A DNA stretch of 46,651 nt. Source: Dehalococcoidia bacterium (lineage in GTDB: Bacteria > Chloroflexota > Dehalococcoidia > Tepidiformales > Tepidiformaceae). The translations under genes and the position numbers were made by a program. Location: NCBI GenBank assembly GCA_009841435.1, contig VXLW01000006.1, positions 1 to 46,651 of the forward strand, given 5' to 3'. The notes beneath the pieces are model-generated. The model had not been told where the DNA came from. It searched no databases and saw only the letters and a list, made by a program, of their open reading frames with translations. Within the stretch, counting starts at the first letter, position 1. Each line of letters opens with the position of its first letter. Of this stretch, positions 24,436 through 33,172 are shown one piece after another.

Positions 24436-26175
24436 CTAGCGATGCCCTTCGACGGTCACGGTCACGATGTCGACGCCGTGGTACTTCTGGTGGCGGACAT
24501 CGGAGGCGTAGTGCCAGAGCAGCCGGAACGACACCTCGTGCTCGTCGGGGACCGGGGGCAGCTCGGTGAGGTAGGAGAGGCGGTCTTCCATGTTCTCGCC
24601 CTCCAAGACCGTCACGAATTCCATCTCCGCTGTATTCCTGTCCATTCGTGCGGTCAGAGCCAGCCGTCGCGATGCGCTGTCGGACGTGTTGGTCTGTTCC
24701 TGCAGGAGGATGGATAGCGTCTCCTCGCCCGCCGAGGTCAGACGCTCCGTCGAGGCGGAGTCCCACCGGGCTCTGGCCGCGAAGGCGCGCAGGAACTCTT
24801 CAAGGGCCGTCACGGCCTTGGTGTCGAGGGCCAGGTTGAGGCGCCTTCGACGGGAGCCCGTCAGTTCCAGGAACGCGACCAGGATGACCGCGACGAGGGT
24901 GCCTGCGGTCATGCCATTGCCGAGCAACACCTCGAGGAATCCCCCCTCGATCAAGTCGGGGAATATCCACTGGTTCTGAAAGCCCGTACCGATCCAAAAC
25001 GCGGCGCCCACGACAAGCGCTTTCCGGTGGTCGACGCCGTCACGGATGATGAGCTGCATTCCCTGTACGAAGAGGAGCCCTATCAGGACGGTTATGTAGG
25101 CGCCGGCCACGGGGCCGGGAATGGCGATCAGGAGCGCTGCGATCTTCGGAAAGAAGGCCACGACCACAAACGCCACGCCGATGACGACGCCAACGCGCCG
25201 GGCGGCGACGCCGGTTACCTCGGCGATGGAGATGCTGGAGGAGTAGGTCGTGTTCGGGAGGGTACCGAGAAGCCCCGAAAGGAAGTTCCCCACACCGTCG
25301 GCATTGAGGGCTCCCTGGACGACGCGGAAGTCCGTGGCCTGCGGTCGGCGGCGCGAGACTCGCTGGATGGCGATGCCATCGCCGATGGTCTCGACCGCTC
25401 CGACGATGGTCACGACCACAAAGGCCGGCAGGAGCGCCCAGAACTCGGTACCCGGTGTGACTTCGATGCCGGGCCAGGAACTGGCGGGGACGCCGATCCA
25501 GGCTGCATCGGCTACCTGCTGGACCTCGTAGAGACCGAAGGGCGCCCCAACCGCGCATCCAACGGCGATGCCGATGATGGGCGACCAGAGGCGCCAGGCG
25601 GGCGGGGCCCTGAGGACCAGGACCGCTACCGTCACGATCGTGGCCGCGGCAGCCAGCGGGGCGGCGGCCCGCGAGGTGTTCTCGGGCGCGGCAGTCATGG
25701 TGTCGAAGACGATCGGCATGACCGTGGCCGCGATCAGCATGATTACGGTTCCCGAGACGACGGGCGTAAAGATGCGGCGCAGCAGCGAGAGCCGCGCTGC
25801 CAGCGCGAACTGAAACAGCGCCGAGATGATGATGAGGGTCGCCATCAGGGCGGGTCCTCCCTCGACCATCGCGGCTACGCAGACGGCGATGAAGGCGCCC
25901 GACGTGCCCATGATGAGCACGTGCCCCGCCCCTACGCGACCGACGCGAACGGCCTGCAGGACAGTCGTAACGCCGCTCACAACCAGCGCCGCGAAGACAC
26001 CCCAGGTGATGTAGGAGTCGGGCTGTTCCGCGATGCGGGCCACGATCACGACGGTCAGGACGACGGGGGCGACGATGACCATCGCGGCCTGCAACCCCGA
26101 CCCAACGGTGACGAGCCCCGGAGGACGCTCCTCGGGCTCGTAGCGGACGTTCTCGTTCTCAGTTTCGACGGACAA
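24436..26175 (-). CDS. NCS2 (xanthine/uracil) permease with an extra C-terminal cytosolic domain
   Basis: 579 aa. The TTG at 26175 is imposed by an in-frame TAA four codons upstream and has AAGGGG ahead. Roughly 12-14 membrane segments span residues 15-445; TM8-TM10 motifs of nucleobase transporters are present (AVETIGDGIAIQ, GVGNFLSGLLGTLPNTTYSSS). Residues from about 454 form a soluble domain that looks like a degenerate GHKL/anti-sigma-type ATPase: ALEEFLRAF, TERLTSAGEETLSILL where the usual N-box Asn is absent, ending GVDIVTVTVEG. The transported base is not determinable. It is convergent with nagZ and divergent from the DUF35/thiolase pair. Confidence 0.88.
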   Translation of the reverse strand: MSVETENENVRYEPEERPPGLVTVGSGLQAAMVIVAPVVLTVVIVARIAEQPDSYITWGVFAALVVSGVTTVLQAVRVGRVGAGHVLIMGTSGAFIAVCVAAMVEGGPALMATLIIISALFQFALAARLSLLRRIFTPVVSGTVIMLIAATVMPIVFDTMTAAPENTSRAAAPLAAAATIVTVAVLVLRAPPAWRLWSPIIGIAVGCAVGAPFGLYEVQQVADAAWIGVPASSWPGIEVTPGTEFWALLPAFVVVTIVGAVETIGDGIAIQRVSRRRPQATDFRVVQGALNADGVGNFLSGLLGTLPNTTYSSSISIAEVTGVAARRVGVVIGVAFVVVAFFPKIAALLIAIPGPVAGAYITVLIGLLFVQGMQLIIRDGVDHRKALVVGAAFWIGTGFQNQWIFPDLIEGGFLEVLLGNGMTAGTLVAVILVAFLELTGSRRRRLNLALDTKAVTALEEFLRAFAARARWDSASTERLTSAGEETLSILLQEQTNTSDSASRRLALTARMDRNTAEMEFVTVLEGENMEDRLSYLTELPPVPDEHEVSFRLLWHYASDVRHQKYHGVDIVTVTVEGHR

Positions 26176-26246
26176 TGCTCTGGCCCCTTATTCTGCACCA
26201 ACGCCGTGGGCGGTCGAGCAGGGCTGCCCAGCGGCAGGGGGAACCG

Positions 26247-26660
26247 ATGAGCAAGCAAGGCGTCGTACCGGACGACTTCAGTCAACCGTTCTGGGACGCC
26301 GCGAGTGAAGAACGCCTCGTGATCCAGAACTGCCTCGAGTGCAACCGGCTGCAGCATCCACCGGCTGAGACCTGTCGCGACTGCGGCGCCAGCGACTCAT
26401 TCGAGTGGAAGCCCATGAGCGGGCGCGGCACGATTTACAACTACGGCGTGGTGCATGACTGTCCGGTGCGGCTGCTCCAGGAGGATCAGCCCTTCAACCT
26501 TGCCGTGATCATGCTGGACGACGATCCAGGCATCCAGATGTTCTCGCACCTCCCCGGCGTGCCTGTGGACGACGTGCCCGTGGGCGCGGCCGTCGAGGTG
26601 ATTTTCGAGCCCACCGCGAACGGTCAACTCGTGCCCGAGTGGCGCGTGATTGACGACTGA
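26247..26660 (+). CDS. DUF35 OB-fold zinc-ribbon protein, second pair
   Basis: 137 aa, ATG at 26247 with AGGGGGA ahead. DDFSQPFWDAASEERLVIQNC then two CxxC pairs (CLEC...CRDC) and the OB fold (SGRGTIYNYGVVHDC, PFNLAVIMLDDDPGIQMFSHL). Order here is DUF35 first, thiolase second (42 bp apart), the reverse of the 18-19.6 kb pair. It should bind the downstream thiolase and its acyl-CoA. Confidence 0.92.
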   Translation: MSKQGVVPDDFSQPFWDAASEERLVIQNCLECNRLQHPPAETCRDCGASDSFEWKPMSGRGTIYNYGVVHDCPVRLLQEDQPFNLAVIMLDDDPGIQMFSHLPGVPVDDVPVGAAVEVIFEPTANGQLVPEWRVIDD

Positions 26661-26702
26661 TTCCGACCTATCCGACGGCCCCTACGGCAAGGAGTGCGCG
26701 CA

Positions 26703-28025
26703 ATGACGACACCAACCGCACCGGATGCGATGTACCGCAACGACGAAGGGCTTGGCATCTGGGAACACCGGGGCAAGGTCGCTGCCTTCGGTATCGGCCA
26801 CGGGCCGACCTCCCGGCGCTGGGACGGCCGGCCCGAGACCTGCGTGGGCGCCATCACGATCCAGGCGCTGCGGAAGGCGATCGCCGACGCGGGCGTCGCG
26901 CCCGAACAGATCGATGGCCTGGTGGTCGTGCCGGTGACGACGACGGGCGCGTTCTGGGAGGAGGGCAAGCCGCTTCCCATGGACGTGATCGAGAGCTTCA
27001 ACCAGACGGATGACCCGCTCGACGGCGTCGCCAAGCTCAGCGCCGAGTGGCTGCTGGCGAACATGCCGGAGCTGACCAACGTTCAGTTCACCATGTACGG
27101 CCCCGGCTGCATGTCGAACGCGCTCAATGTCGCGGCGCAGGCCGTGGGCGACGGTCTGACCCACACCTGCCTGGTCGTCAAGAGCTGGCACAACTTCGAG
27201 GGGCGCTACTACCAGAGCGGGGCCAACGTCGAGGACGCGCTGCCCGGCACCGCCGCCATCACGCGACTCTGGGGCGGTCCCGCCTCGTACGGCACGGCCC
27301 TGCAGTTCGCGGAGTACTGCCGCAAGTACGGCAAGACGCACGAGATGATGGCGCCGTTCATGGAGAATTCGCGCCGCAACGGGCTGATGTTCCCCGAGGG
27401 CTACTGGGCGCAGCACCGGCCCGAGGAGCTCGGACGAGAGGACTATCTCGCGGCGCGCTGGATCGCGAAGCCCGCCAACCTGTTCGACAACGACATTCCC
27501 ATCATGATGTCCGGCGCCTACCTGTTCTCCACGGCCGAACGTGCGGCGGACATGAAACAGAAGCCGGTCTACATCCTCAATCACGCGTCCAGCAACGCCC
27601 GGCCGCGCAGCCTGACGCCCACGCTCGATGAGGTGGAAGCCGAGACTGCGCGAACCGCTCGCAAGATCTACGAAGGTGCGGGCATCACCGCCGACGATCT
27701 CTCGTTCGAGAACATGTACGACGGCTTCTCGCTCTTCCACCAGTTCCACCTGGAAGGCCTGGGCTATCGCGGGATCAAGTTCGGGGAAGCGCTGGACTTC
27801 TACCAGACAGACATCAGCATCGAAGGGCCCAACCCGGTCTCTCCCAGCGGGGGGAACGTCGGGAGTGGCCGCAGCCGGGTCTGGATGCACACGGACTGCA
27901 TCCAGCAGCTGCAGGGGCGCGCGGGCGCGCGGCAGGTCACCGGCGTCGAGCCAGAAGTGGCGGTCTCGGGCGGGCCGATGCCCCTCGGGGGGAACTTCAC
28001 CGTCTGGAGCGCCAGCCCCGACTAG
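26703..28025 (+). CDS. Thiolase-fold (SCP-x-like) protein with a candidate active Cys
   Basis: 440 aa, ATG at 26703 with AGGAG 8 nt ahead. Long N-terminus, then KVAAFGIGHGP, ALRKAIADAGVAPEQIDGLVV and YGPGCMSNALNVAAQAV, in which Cys136 sits at the thiolase nucleophile position. Later landmarks: MSGAYLFSTAERAADMKQKPVYILN, ADDLSFENMYDGFSLFHQFHLEGLGY, SPSGGNVGSGRSRVWMHTDCIQQLQG, VSGGPMPLGGNFTV. It may be a true thiolase or an aldolase-type member; the retained Cys separates it from the paralogue at 18450. Partner: the DUF35 gene just upstream. Confidence 0.9.
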   Translation: MTTPTAPDAMYRNDEGLGIWEHRGKVAAFGIGHGPTSRRWDGRPETCVGAITIQALRKAIADAGVAPEQIDGLVVVPVTTTGAFWEEGKPLPMDVIESFNQTDDPLDGVAKLSAEWLLANMPELTNVQFTMYGPGCMSNALNVAAQAVGDGLTHTCLVVKSWHNFEGRYYQSGANVEDALPGTAAITRLWGGPASYGTALQFAEYCRKYGKTHEMMAPFMENSRRNGLMFPEGYWAQHRPEELGREDYLAARWIAKPANLFDNDIPIMMSGAYLFSTAERAADMKQKPVYILNHASSNARPRSLTPTLDEVEAETARTARKIYEGAGITADDLSFENMYDGFSLFHQFHLEGLGYRGIKFGEALDFYQTDISIEGPNPVSPSGGNVGSGRSRVWMHTDCIQQLQGRAGARQVTGVEPEVAVSGGPMPLGGNFTVWSASPD

Positions 28026-28056
28026 TAACGGTCGAGGCAAGGACGAGGAGTGGCTC

Positions 28057-28410
28057 GTGGTAGTTCTGATCAGCTTCGACATCGACGGCACGCTGGAGGT
28101 CGGTGATCCGCCAGGCGTCCTGACGATGGACATGGTCCGCCTGGTACGCGACAAGGGCTTCCTGATCGGAAGCTGTTCCGATCGCACGCTGAGCGGGCAA
28201 CGGGCCATCTGGGCCGCGCACGACATCGAGGTCGACTTCGTCGTGTCGAAACACATGCTGCCGGACGTCAAGGCCCAGTTCGAGGCAGACGTGTACGTGC
28301 ACATCGGTGACCGCGAGGACCTCGACCGCCAATACGCGCTCGCCGCGGGGTTCGAGTTCCTCTGGCCCGATGAGGCTGTGGCTCACCCCCACTTCCAGCC
28401 GGAGGCCTGA
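28057..28410 (+). CDS. Small cap-less HAD-superfamily protein
   Basis: 117 aa. GTG at 28057 with GAGGAG at 6 nt. HAD motif I FDIDGTLE (Asp8, Asp10), a motif II-like CSDRT, Lys in SKHMLPDVK and motif IV GDREDLD are present; there is no room for a cap domain. It might dephosphorylate a small or macromolecular substrate. It follows the thiolase by 31 bp and ends at a strong terminator-like structure. Confidence 0.75.
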   Translation: MVVLISFDIDGTLEVGDPPGVLTMDMVRLVRDKGFLIGSCSDRTLSGQRAIWAAHDIEVDFVVSKHMLPDVKAQFEADVYVHIGDREDLDRQYALAAGFEFLWPDEAVAHPHFQPEA

Positions 28411-28447
28411 CCGGCTAGTAAGGAGCCTGGAAACCTTACGGGGCCGG
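28411..28447. terminator. Bidirectional hairpin between converging genes
   Basis: Two-part stem: CCGGC/GCCGG outside and GTAAGG/CCTTAC inside, loop of 10 nt. It fills exactly the 37-bp gap between the HAD stop (plus) and the zinc-ribbon stop (minus), as expected for a shared terminator. Confidence 0.7.
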
Positions 28448-28660
28448 CTACGATTTAGCGCGAATCGGTTCGTCCCAATCGATGCCGCACTCGGAGCACC
28501 ACCGCCTGAGCCAGACGTCTCCGCTCGCGCTTTCGTCCCCGCGCTCCGCGTGTATCTGCCCGCCGCATCGACACGGCCGGGGAAACGCGGTCCAGCAGCC
28601 AGCGCAGCGTTCATCGGGCTGATGCGTCTGCAGGAACTGGGGGTGCGTGGACAAGCTCAT
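28448..28660 (-). CDS. Small zinc-ribbon protein
   Basis: 70 aa, ATG at 28660 with GAGAGG ahead. Cysteine pattern DERCAGC, PCRCGG and WCSECG gives three knuckle-like sets separated by acidic and polar stretches, suggesting one or two zinc sites. No named family recognised. The converging terminator and good ribosome site support a real gene despite its size. Confidence 0.6.
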   Translation of the reverse strand: MSLSTHPQFLQTHQPDERCAGCWTAFPRPCRCGGQIHAERGDESASGDVWLRRWCSECGIDWDEPIRAKS

Positions 28661-28833
28661 CCCCGATCACCTCTCCGGCAACGACGGTCCGGCGCGGACA
28701 GTGTAGTGCGCGGGCTCCAGCGCCCATGTTCCCGGCACCATCTTTGGGGCCACAGGCCTCCAGCTAGACCCTACGGGGTTCGGCTGCAAGTCTGGTGGAA
28801 GCCGGGTTCATAGTCTTTTCCGCACCATTCCCA

Positions 28834-28860
28834 GCCGTCGGGGAGTCGTCCTCGGACGGC
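28834..28860 (+). promoter_or_regulatory. Strong hairpin in the leader of the ABC-2 exporter operon
   Basis: GCCGTC+GGGGA pairs with TCCTC+GACGGC around a GTCG tetraloop with one bulged G: 11 pairs including one G-U. It lies 61 nt before the exporter start, in the 261-bp gene-free stretch 28661-28921. No promoter could be assigned there; the rest shows nothing clear. Confidence 0.45.
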
Positions 28861-28921
28861 GGGATTCGTGGTTCCTCATCTAGAGGAGCTGGGCTATGCG
28901 TCTTTCGTAGAAAGGAGCGCC

Positions 28922-29701
28922 GTGGGCCACCTGTACGCACTTCAAGGCGCCTTCCTGCAGCAGTGGCGCATTACGGCGAGCCGCTACCAGATCCTGATGA
29001 TCGCGATCAGCCAGATCCCGACCGCCGCTGCAGCAGCCTGGATCGCTCGCGCCAGCGTGGAACAGGGAGTCTCCCTGTCCATAGCCATTGGCGCGGCGTT
29101 CGTCGTCGTCTGGAACGTATGCGTGTTCCGAACCGGCTTCTCCCTCCTGGACGAACGCTGGGCAGGCACGCTCGAGTTGAACCTGCTGTCCCGTTCTCCA
29201 CTCACGCTCGTGATGCTGGGGAAGTCCCTCGCCTACGTGGTCTTCTTTGCGCTGGTCGGGCTGCTGTCGTTCGCGGCAGCTCTGCTGGTCGCCCGTGAGA
29301 TCGCCGGGATCGAACACGCCACCGCGTTCGCCCTGTCGCTCACGCTGGTCGTGCTTGCGGTCGTCGCGCTCCAGTTCCTCTTCGCGCCGCTCAGCTTCCT
29401 GGTGGGCGCCCAGGGTGGCTTCTTCAACGCGATCATGCCCCTGGGTGTGGTCCTCAGCGGCTTCTTCTACCCCATCTCCCTGCTCCCCAACTGGTTCGAG
29501 TGGCTCGCCCGTCTGCTGCCGACCTCGTGGGCCATGGAAGCGCTCATCTGGTCCATCAACGGGAAGGAAGACCTCGGTCGCGTCGCCCTCAACTGGCTGC
29601 CGGCGGTTGGTCTCCTGGTCCTCCTGGCCGTCGTCGAAGTCGCACTCTTCCTTCGAGCGGAGAGGCGCGCCCGCCTCTCCGGCGGGCTGACGGAGGGCTG
29701 A
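28922..29701 (+). CDS. ABC-2 type transporter permease
   Basis: 259 aa from the GTG at 28922, preceded by AAAGGAG at 4 nt; an upstream GTG at 28868 would add 18 residues without a ribosome site. Six hydrophobic segments; GFFYPISLLPNWFEWLARLLPTSW is the typical ABC-2 membrane region near TM5. First of three genes of a drug or lipid/polysaccharide-type exporter. Next permease starts 1 nt after its stop. Confidence 0.88.
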   Translation: MGHLYALQGAFLQQWRITASRYQILMIAISQIPTAAAAAWIARASVEQGVSLSIAIGAAFVVVWNVCVFRTGFSLLDERWAGTLELNLLSRSPLTLVMLGKSLAYVVFFALVGLLSFAAALLVAREIAGIEHATAFALSLTLVVLAVVALQFLFAPLSFLVGAQGGFFNAIMPLGVVLSGFFYPISLLPNWFEWLARLLPTSWAMEALIWSINGKEDLGRVALNWLPAVGLLVLLAVVEVALFLRAERRARLSGGLTEG

Positions 29702-29702
29702 G

Positions 29703-30497
29703 ATGGTCGACAGGGTCCAGAACTTCTACCTGCAGGCGTACCTCTCCTACCGCGGTCTCTTCCACTGGCTGACGCCATTCCCCTACTTCAGCAACATCGT
29801 CCTCGCGCCGTTTCTTACCCTGTTCAATTTCATCCTCATCGGGCGATTCGCATCGATTGGCGATGTCGACCGCTTCGGCATCGGGATGGTGGTGTACGCC
29901 ATCGTCTGGATCTACGTCGGAGGCGTGACGCAGTCGTTCTCCAACGACCGTTCCGGCGGGACGCTGCACCTGCTCTTCGGTTCTCCCGCGAGCCGGGCAT
30001 CGGCCTACTTCGCCCGGGGCGTCGGCCACTTCTACAACGGCCCGCTCACCGCAGTCAGCACGACGCTCCTCGCCGTGCTACTCATCGACCTGCATGTGGG
30101 CGATCTGAACTACCTCACCTATGCGGTAGCGATCGTCGTCGTCTCCATCGGCATCCTGATGATCTCCCTGCTCCTCGGGAACTTCGCCGCGCTCTACCAG
30201 GACTGGTTCCTCTTCTCCTCGATCGGGTACGGGGGATTGCTTGGGCTGACGGGCCTGATCATTCCTGTCGACCGTCTCCCCACGGCCCTTGAGGTGGTTG
30301 CCAACGGGCTGCCGATCACACACGGGCTGAAGGCGTTGCGGGGCGCGTTCGCCGGGGACTCCGTGGCGAGCGTGGCCCCGGACTTACTGCTCGAGCTGGC
30401 AGTCGCCGGCGCCTATGCGCTGGTTGGACTTGCCGTCTTCACGCTCATCGACCGGGCCGCCCGACAGCGCGGCATCCTCGCAGGAGGTGAGGAATGA
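29703..30497 (+). CDS. ABC-2 type transporter permease
   Basis: 264 aa. Six hydrophobic segments, with SNDRSGGTLHLLFGSPASRASAYFARG and GLTGLIIPVDRLPTALEVVANGLPITHGLKALRGAF as the ABC-2 signature regions. It likely heterodimerises with the previous permease. The stop overlaps the ATPase ATG by 4 bp. Confidence 0.88.
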   Translation: MVDRVQNFYLQAYLSYRGLFHWLTPFPYFSNIVLAPFLTLFNFILIGRFASIGDVDRFGIGMVVYAIVWIYVGGVTQSFSNDRSGGTLHLLFGSPASRASAYFARGVGHFYNGPLTAVSTTLLAVLLIDLHVGDLNYLTYAVAIVVVSIGILMISLLLGNFAALYQDWFLFSSIGYGGLLGLTGLIIPVDRLPTALEVVANGLPITHGLKALRGAFAGDSVASVAPDLLLELAVAGAYALVGLAVFTLIDRAARQRGILAGGEE

Positions 30498-31468
30498 CCA
30501 GTGACGCTCCCATGATCGAGTGCCGCAACCTTCGGCGGACATTCCAGCGCGGCGGGCCCCTCCGGCGGGGCAGCGAGATCGTGGCCGTGAGCGACATTTC
30601 GTTCGATGTCCGGCCGGGGACGATCTTTGGCCTGCTGGGCCCGAACGGAGCGGGCAAGACGACCACCGTGCGCATGCTCTCGACCCTCCTCCTTCCGACG
30701 GCGGGCAGTGCGCGCGTCGCCGGGTTCGACGTGGCCTCGCAACCGCGCGAGGTTCGCCGCCGCACGGGTCTCGCGCTCGGCGGCGACCGCGGGCTCTTCG
30801 GTCGGCTGACGGGCGAGCAGAACCTGCAGTACTTCGCCGCCATCAATCACCTCTCGCCCCGCGAGGCGAATCGCCGCTCCGCCGAACTCCTCGACCTCGT
30901 GGGCCTGGGCGAACGCGGAGGCTCGAAGGTGTTCGAGTACTCGCGCGGCATGAAGCAGCGCCTCCACCTCGCTCGCGCCCTGCTGACCGAGCCCGACGTG
31001 CTCTTCCTGGACGAGCCGACGTCCGGGCTCGACCCGCTCGGCGCCTTCGAGTTCCGGCAGCTGGTGGGCGAGCTGAAGGAGCGCGGGCGGACGATCCTGC
31101 TGACGACACACTTCATGCTCGAGGCGGACGAGCTCTGCGACGAGCTCATCGTGATCGACCGCGGTGAGGTCGTCGCACAGGGCAGCCCCGCAGCGATCAA
31201 GCGCCAGTTCGGCAGCGCGACCGTCGTCGAGATATCCCTGCGCGAACCCCGGGAGGGCCTTCAGGCATCGCTTGGCGAACTGCCGCAGGTTCAGCACGTG
31301 GAGGTCGGTGTGGAGGGCATGCTCCAGACCGTCCGCGTGCACATCCCCTCCGACCAGGACGCAGGCCCGATCGTCGCCCACATCGGCGCCGAGCACGTGG
31401 ACCACATGACCACGCGAACGTCCTCGCTGGAGGAGGCCTACCTCACCCTCATCGGGAAGGAGCAGTAG
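30494..31468 (+). CDS. ABC transporter ATP-binding protein (exporter)
   Basis: 324 aa; ATG overlaps the upstream stop, with GGAGGTGAGG ahead. Walker A GPNGAGKTT, Q-loop region GDRGLFGRLTGEQN, signature YSRGMKQRL (Arg replaces the second Gly-adjacent residue of LSGGQ), Walker B VLFLDEPTSGLD and switch His in LLTTHFM. The C-terminal extension (about 225-324) is the DrrA-like regulatory part. With the two permeases it forms an ABC-2 exporter; the cargo is unknown. Confidence 0.94.
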   Translation: MTSDAPMIECRNLRRTFQRGGPLRRGSEIVAVSDISFDVRPGTIFGLLGPNGAGKTTTVRMLSTLLLPTAGSARVAGFDVASQPREVRRRTGLALGGDRGLFGRLTGEQNLQYFAAINHLSPREANRRSAELLDLVGLGERGGSKVFEYSRGMKQRLHLARALLTEPDVLFLDEPTSGLDPLGAFEFRQLVGELKERGRTILLTTHFMLEADELCDELIVIDRGEVVAQGSPAAIKRQFGSATVVEISLREPREGLQASLGELPQVQHVEVGVEGMLQTVRVHIPSDQDAGPIVAHIGAEHVDHMTTRTSSLEEAYLTLIGKEQ

Positions 31469-31505
31469 GCGAGAGTCCCGCCACCCATCACAGGTAGCCA
31501 GACGC

Positions 31506-31598
31506 GCGATTCGCTGCGGACGGCCACGTCCGAGGTCAAGAAACGATGAGTGCCTTCGCGCCTGACTGCGGAGTACCCTCGATGCCGAAGCGAATCGC
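31506..31598 (+). promoter_or_regulatory. Distant 10-bp inverted repeat in the aminotransferase leader
   Basis: GCGATTCGCT (31506-31515) and its exact complement AGCGAATCGC (31589-31598) bracket most of the 148-bp interval; the second arm ends 18 nt before the ATG. A small hairpin (CGGAC/GTCCG, 31517-31532) lies between. It could fold the leader RNA or bind a regulator. Confidence 0.35.
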
Positions 31599-31616
31599 AG
31601 CGTTCGGAGGTTGACC

Positions 31617-32789
31617 ATGGTCCTTCCAACTGCCGCCGCCCGGACTCTCGGCACGGAAACGGCGTTCGAAGTCCTGGCGCGGGCGAACAGGCTCGCCGCC
31701 GAGGGGCGCTCGATCATCAATCTCGGTATCGGCCAGCCGGACTTTGCCACGCCCGACAACATCGTCGAGGCGGGGAAACGCGCCCTGGCCGAGGGCAGGC
31801 ACGGGTACACGCCGGGCGCCGGCATCCCGGAACTGCGCGAGGCCGTGGCCCGCGACCTGAAGCGTCGCCACGGCGCCGAGGTGGACCCGGAGACGGTCCT
31901 GATCACGCCGGGGGCGAAGCCGGTCATGTTCTTCGCGGCGCTGCTCATGGGAGAGCCCGGCGCCGAGATCCTGTATCCCAACCCCGGCTTCCCCATCTAC
32001 GAGTCGGTGATCCGCTTCTCCGGCGCGACGCCCGTCCCGATCGAGCTGCACGAAGCCGACGGCTTCACGTTCGACCCGGACCAGGTGCTCAGCCAGATCA
32101 ACGAACGCACCCGCCTGATCATCCTCAACAGTCCCGCGAACCCGACGGGCGGGGTGTACACGCGGGAGCAGGTCGAGCGCCTCGTTGAGGGGCTCGAACG
32201 CTGGCCCGACGTGGTTGTTCTCAGCGACGAGATCTACTCGCGCATCCTCTACGAGGGACGCTCGCACGTCTCCTGGCTCAACTATCCGCAGCTGCGCAAC
32301 CGGCTCATCGTGCTGGACGGCTGGAGCAAGGCCTACGCGATGACCGGCTGGCGGCTGGGGTACGGCGTGTTCCCGCCCGACCTCTTCCCGTTCGCCGAGC
32401 GGCTCGCGATCAACAGCTACAGCTGTCCCAACGCAGCCACCCAATACGCGGCGGTCGAGGCGCTCGAAGGGCCGCAGGAGGCAGTCGACGTCATGACGGC
32501 GGCGTTCGACGAGCGGCGGAAGGTCATCGTCGAGGAGCTCAACAGCGTGCCGGGAGTGAGCTGCGTCGACCCGGGCGGCGCGTTCTACGCCTTCCCCAAC
32601 ATCTCAGGGACGGGCATCGACGCACGCACGCTGCAGGAACGCCTGCTGGAGGAGGCCGGTGTCGCGGTGATCGCCGGGACCAGCTTCGGGCACCTCGGTG
32701 AGGGCTACCTGCGCTTCAGCTATGCCGCCTCGCTCGAGGAGATCGTCGAAGGGGTGGACCGGATGCGCGCCCTGCTGGCAAAGGGCTAG
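31617..32789 (+). CDS. Class I/II PLP-dependent aminotransferase (aspartate aminotransferase family)
   Basis: 390 aa, ATG at 31617 with GGAGG 6 nt ahead. Family marks: INLGIGQPDFATPDNI, GYTPGAGIPELREAVA, NSPANPTGGVYTREQ, VVLSDEIYSRILYEG and the PLP lysine in DGWSKAYAMTGWRLGY (Lys238). It transfers amino groups between an amino acid and a 2-oxoacid in the cytosol; substrate specificity cannot be read from the sequence. Monocistronic-looking. Confidence 0.92.
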   Translation: MVLPTAAARTLGTETAFEVLARANRLAAEGRSIINLGIGQPDFATPDNIVEAGKRALAEGRHGYTPGAGIPELREAVARDLKRRHGAEVDPETVLITPGAKPVMFFAALLMGEPGAEILYPNPGFPIYESVIRFSGATPVPIELHEADGFTFDPDQVLSQINERTRLIILNSPANPTGGVYTREQVERLVEGLERWPDVVVLSDEIYSRILYEGRSHVSWLNYPQLRNRLIVLDGWSKAYAMTGWRLGYGVFPPDLFPFAERLAINSYSCPNAATQYAAVEALEGPQEAVDVMTAAFDERRKVIVEELNSVPGVSCVDPGGAFYAFPNISGTGIDARTLQERLLEEAGVAVIAGTSFGHLGEGYLRFSYAASLEEIVEGVDRMRALLAKG

Positions 32790-32854
32790 CGAGGCGGCGA
32801 GGCCTTTACCTCCGGGCGTGCGAGGCGGCGGCTTCCTGCCGTACCCTCGACAGC

Positions 32855-33172
32855 ATGAGCGATTCAGCGGGAGCCTCGGAGGACACGACCGTTGTGACCG
32901 TCTACCCCATGACCGGGCGGCAGCTCTTCATCAGGGTGCCGCACGCGATCTGCGAGGAGTGTGACCTCACGGTGCGGCTTGTCGAGCGCGTCGCTTCCGA
33001 CCTGCCGCATGTCGAAGTGCGGATCAAGCCGTGGTTCAACCACATTTTCGATGCGCTGCGCCGGGGAGGCTGGCACCCGCCCGTTGTGACGATAGACGGC
33101 AAGGTCTCGACGCAGGGGGTCGTCCCAGACGAGGAGTCACTGCGTCGCGCCCTCGCCCCTAGTCACCGATGA
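32855..33172 (+). CDS. Small thioredoxin-fold-like protein with CEEC motif
   Basis: 105 aa. VVTVYPMTGRQLFIRVPHAICEECDLTVRLVERVA places a Cys33-x-x-Cys36 at the start of a helix, and PPVVTIDGKVSTQGVVPDEESLRRAL resembles the cis-Pro strand and last helix of glutaredoxin-like folds. It may be a redox or metal-binding protein. Stop overlaps the acyltransferase ATG (ATGA), so the two are coupled. Confidence 0.65.
   Translation: MSDSAGASEDTTVVTVYPMTGRQLFIRVPHAICEECDLTVRLVERVASDLPHVEVRIKPWFNHIFDALRRGGWHPPVVTIDGKVSTQGVVPDEESLRRALAPSHR

Noticed and set aside
26682-28304. 540-codon minus-strand open frame
   Set aside because: Antisense to the thiolase and HAD genes.
28700-28815. Possible tRNA-like segment (GGGTTC-type stretches)
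   Set aside because: No cloverleaf with acceptor and anticodon arms could be drawn.
30413-31996. 527-codon minus-strand open frame across the exporter and aminotransferase
   Set aside because: Antisense to two well-supported genes; low-complexity.
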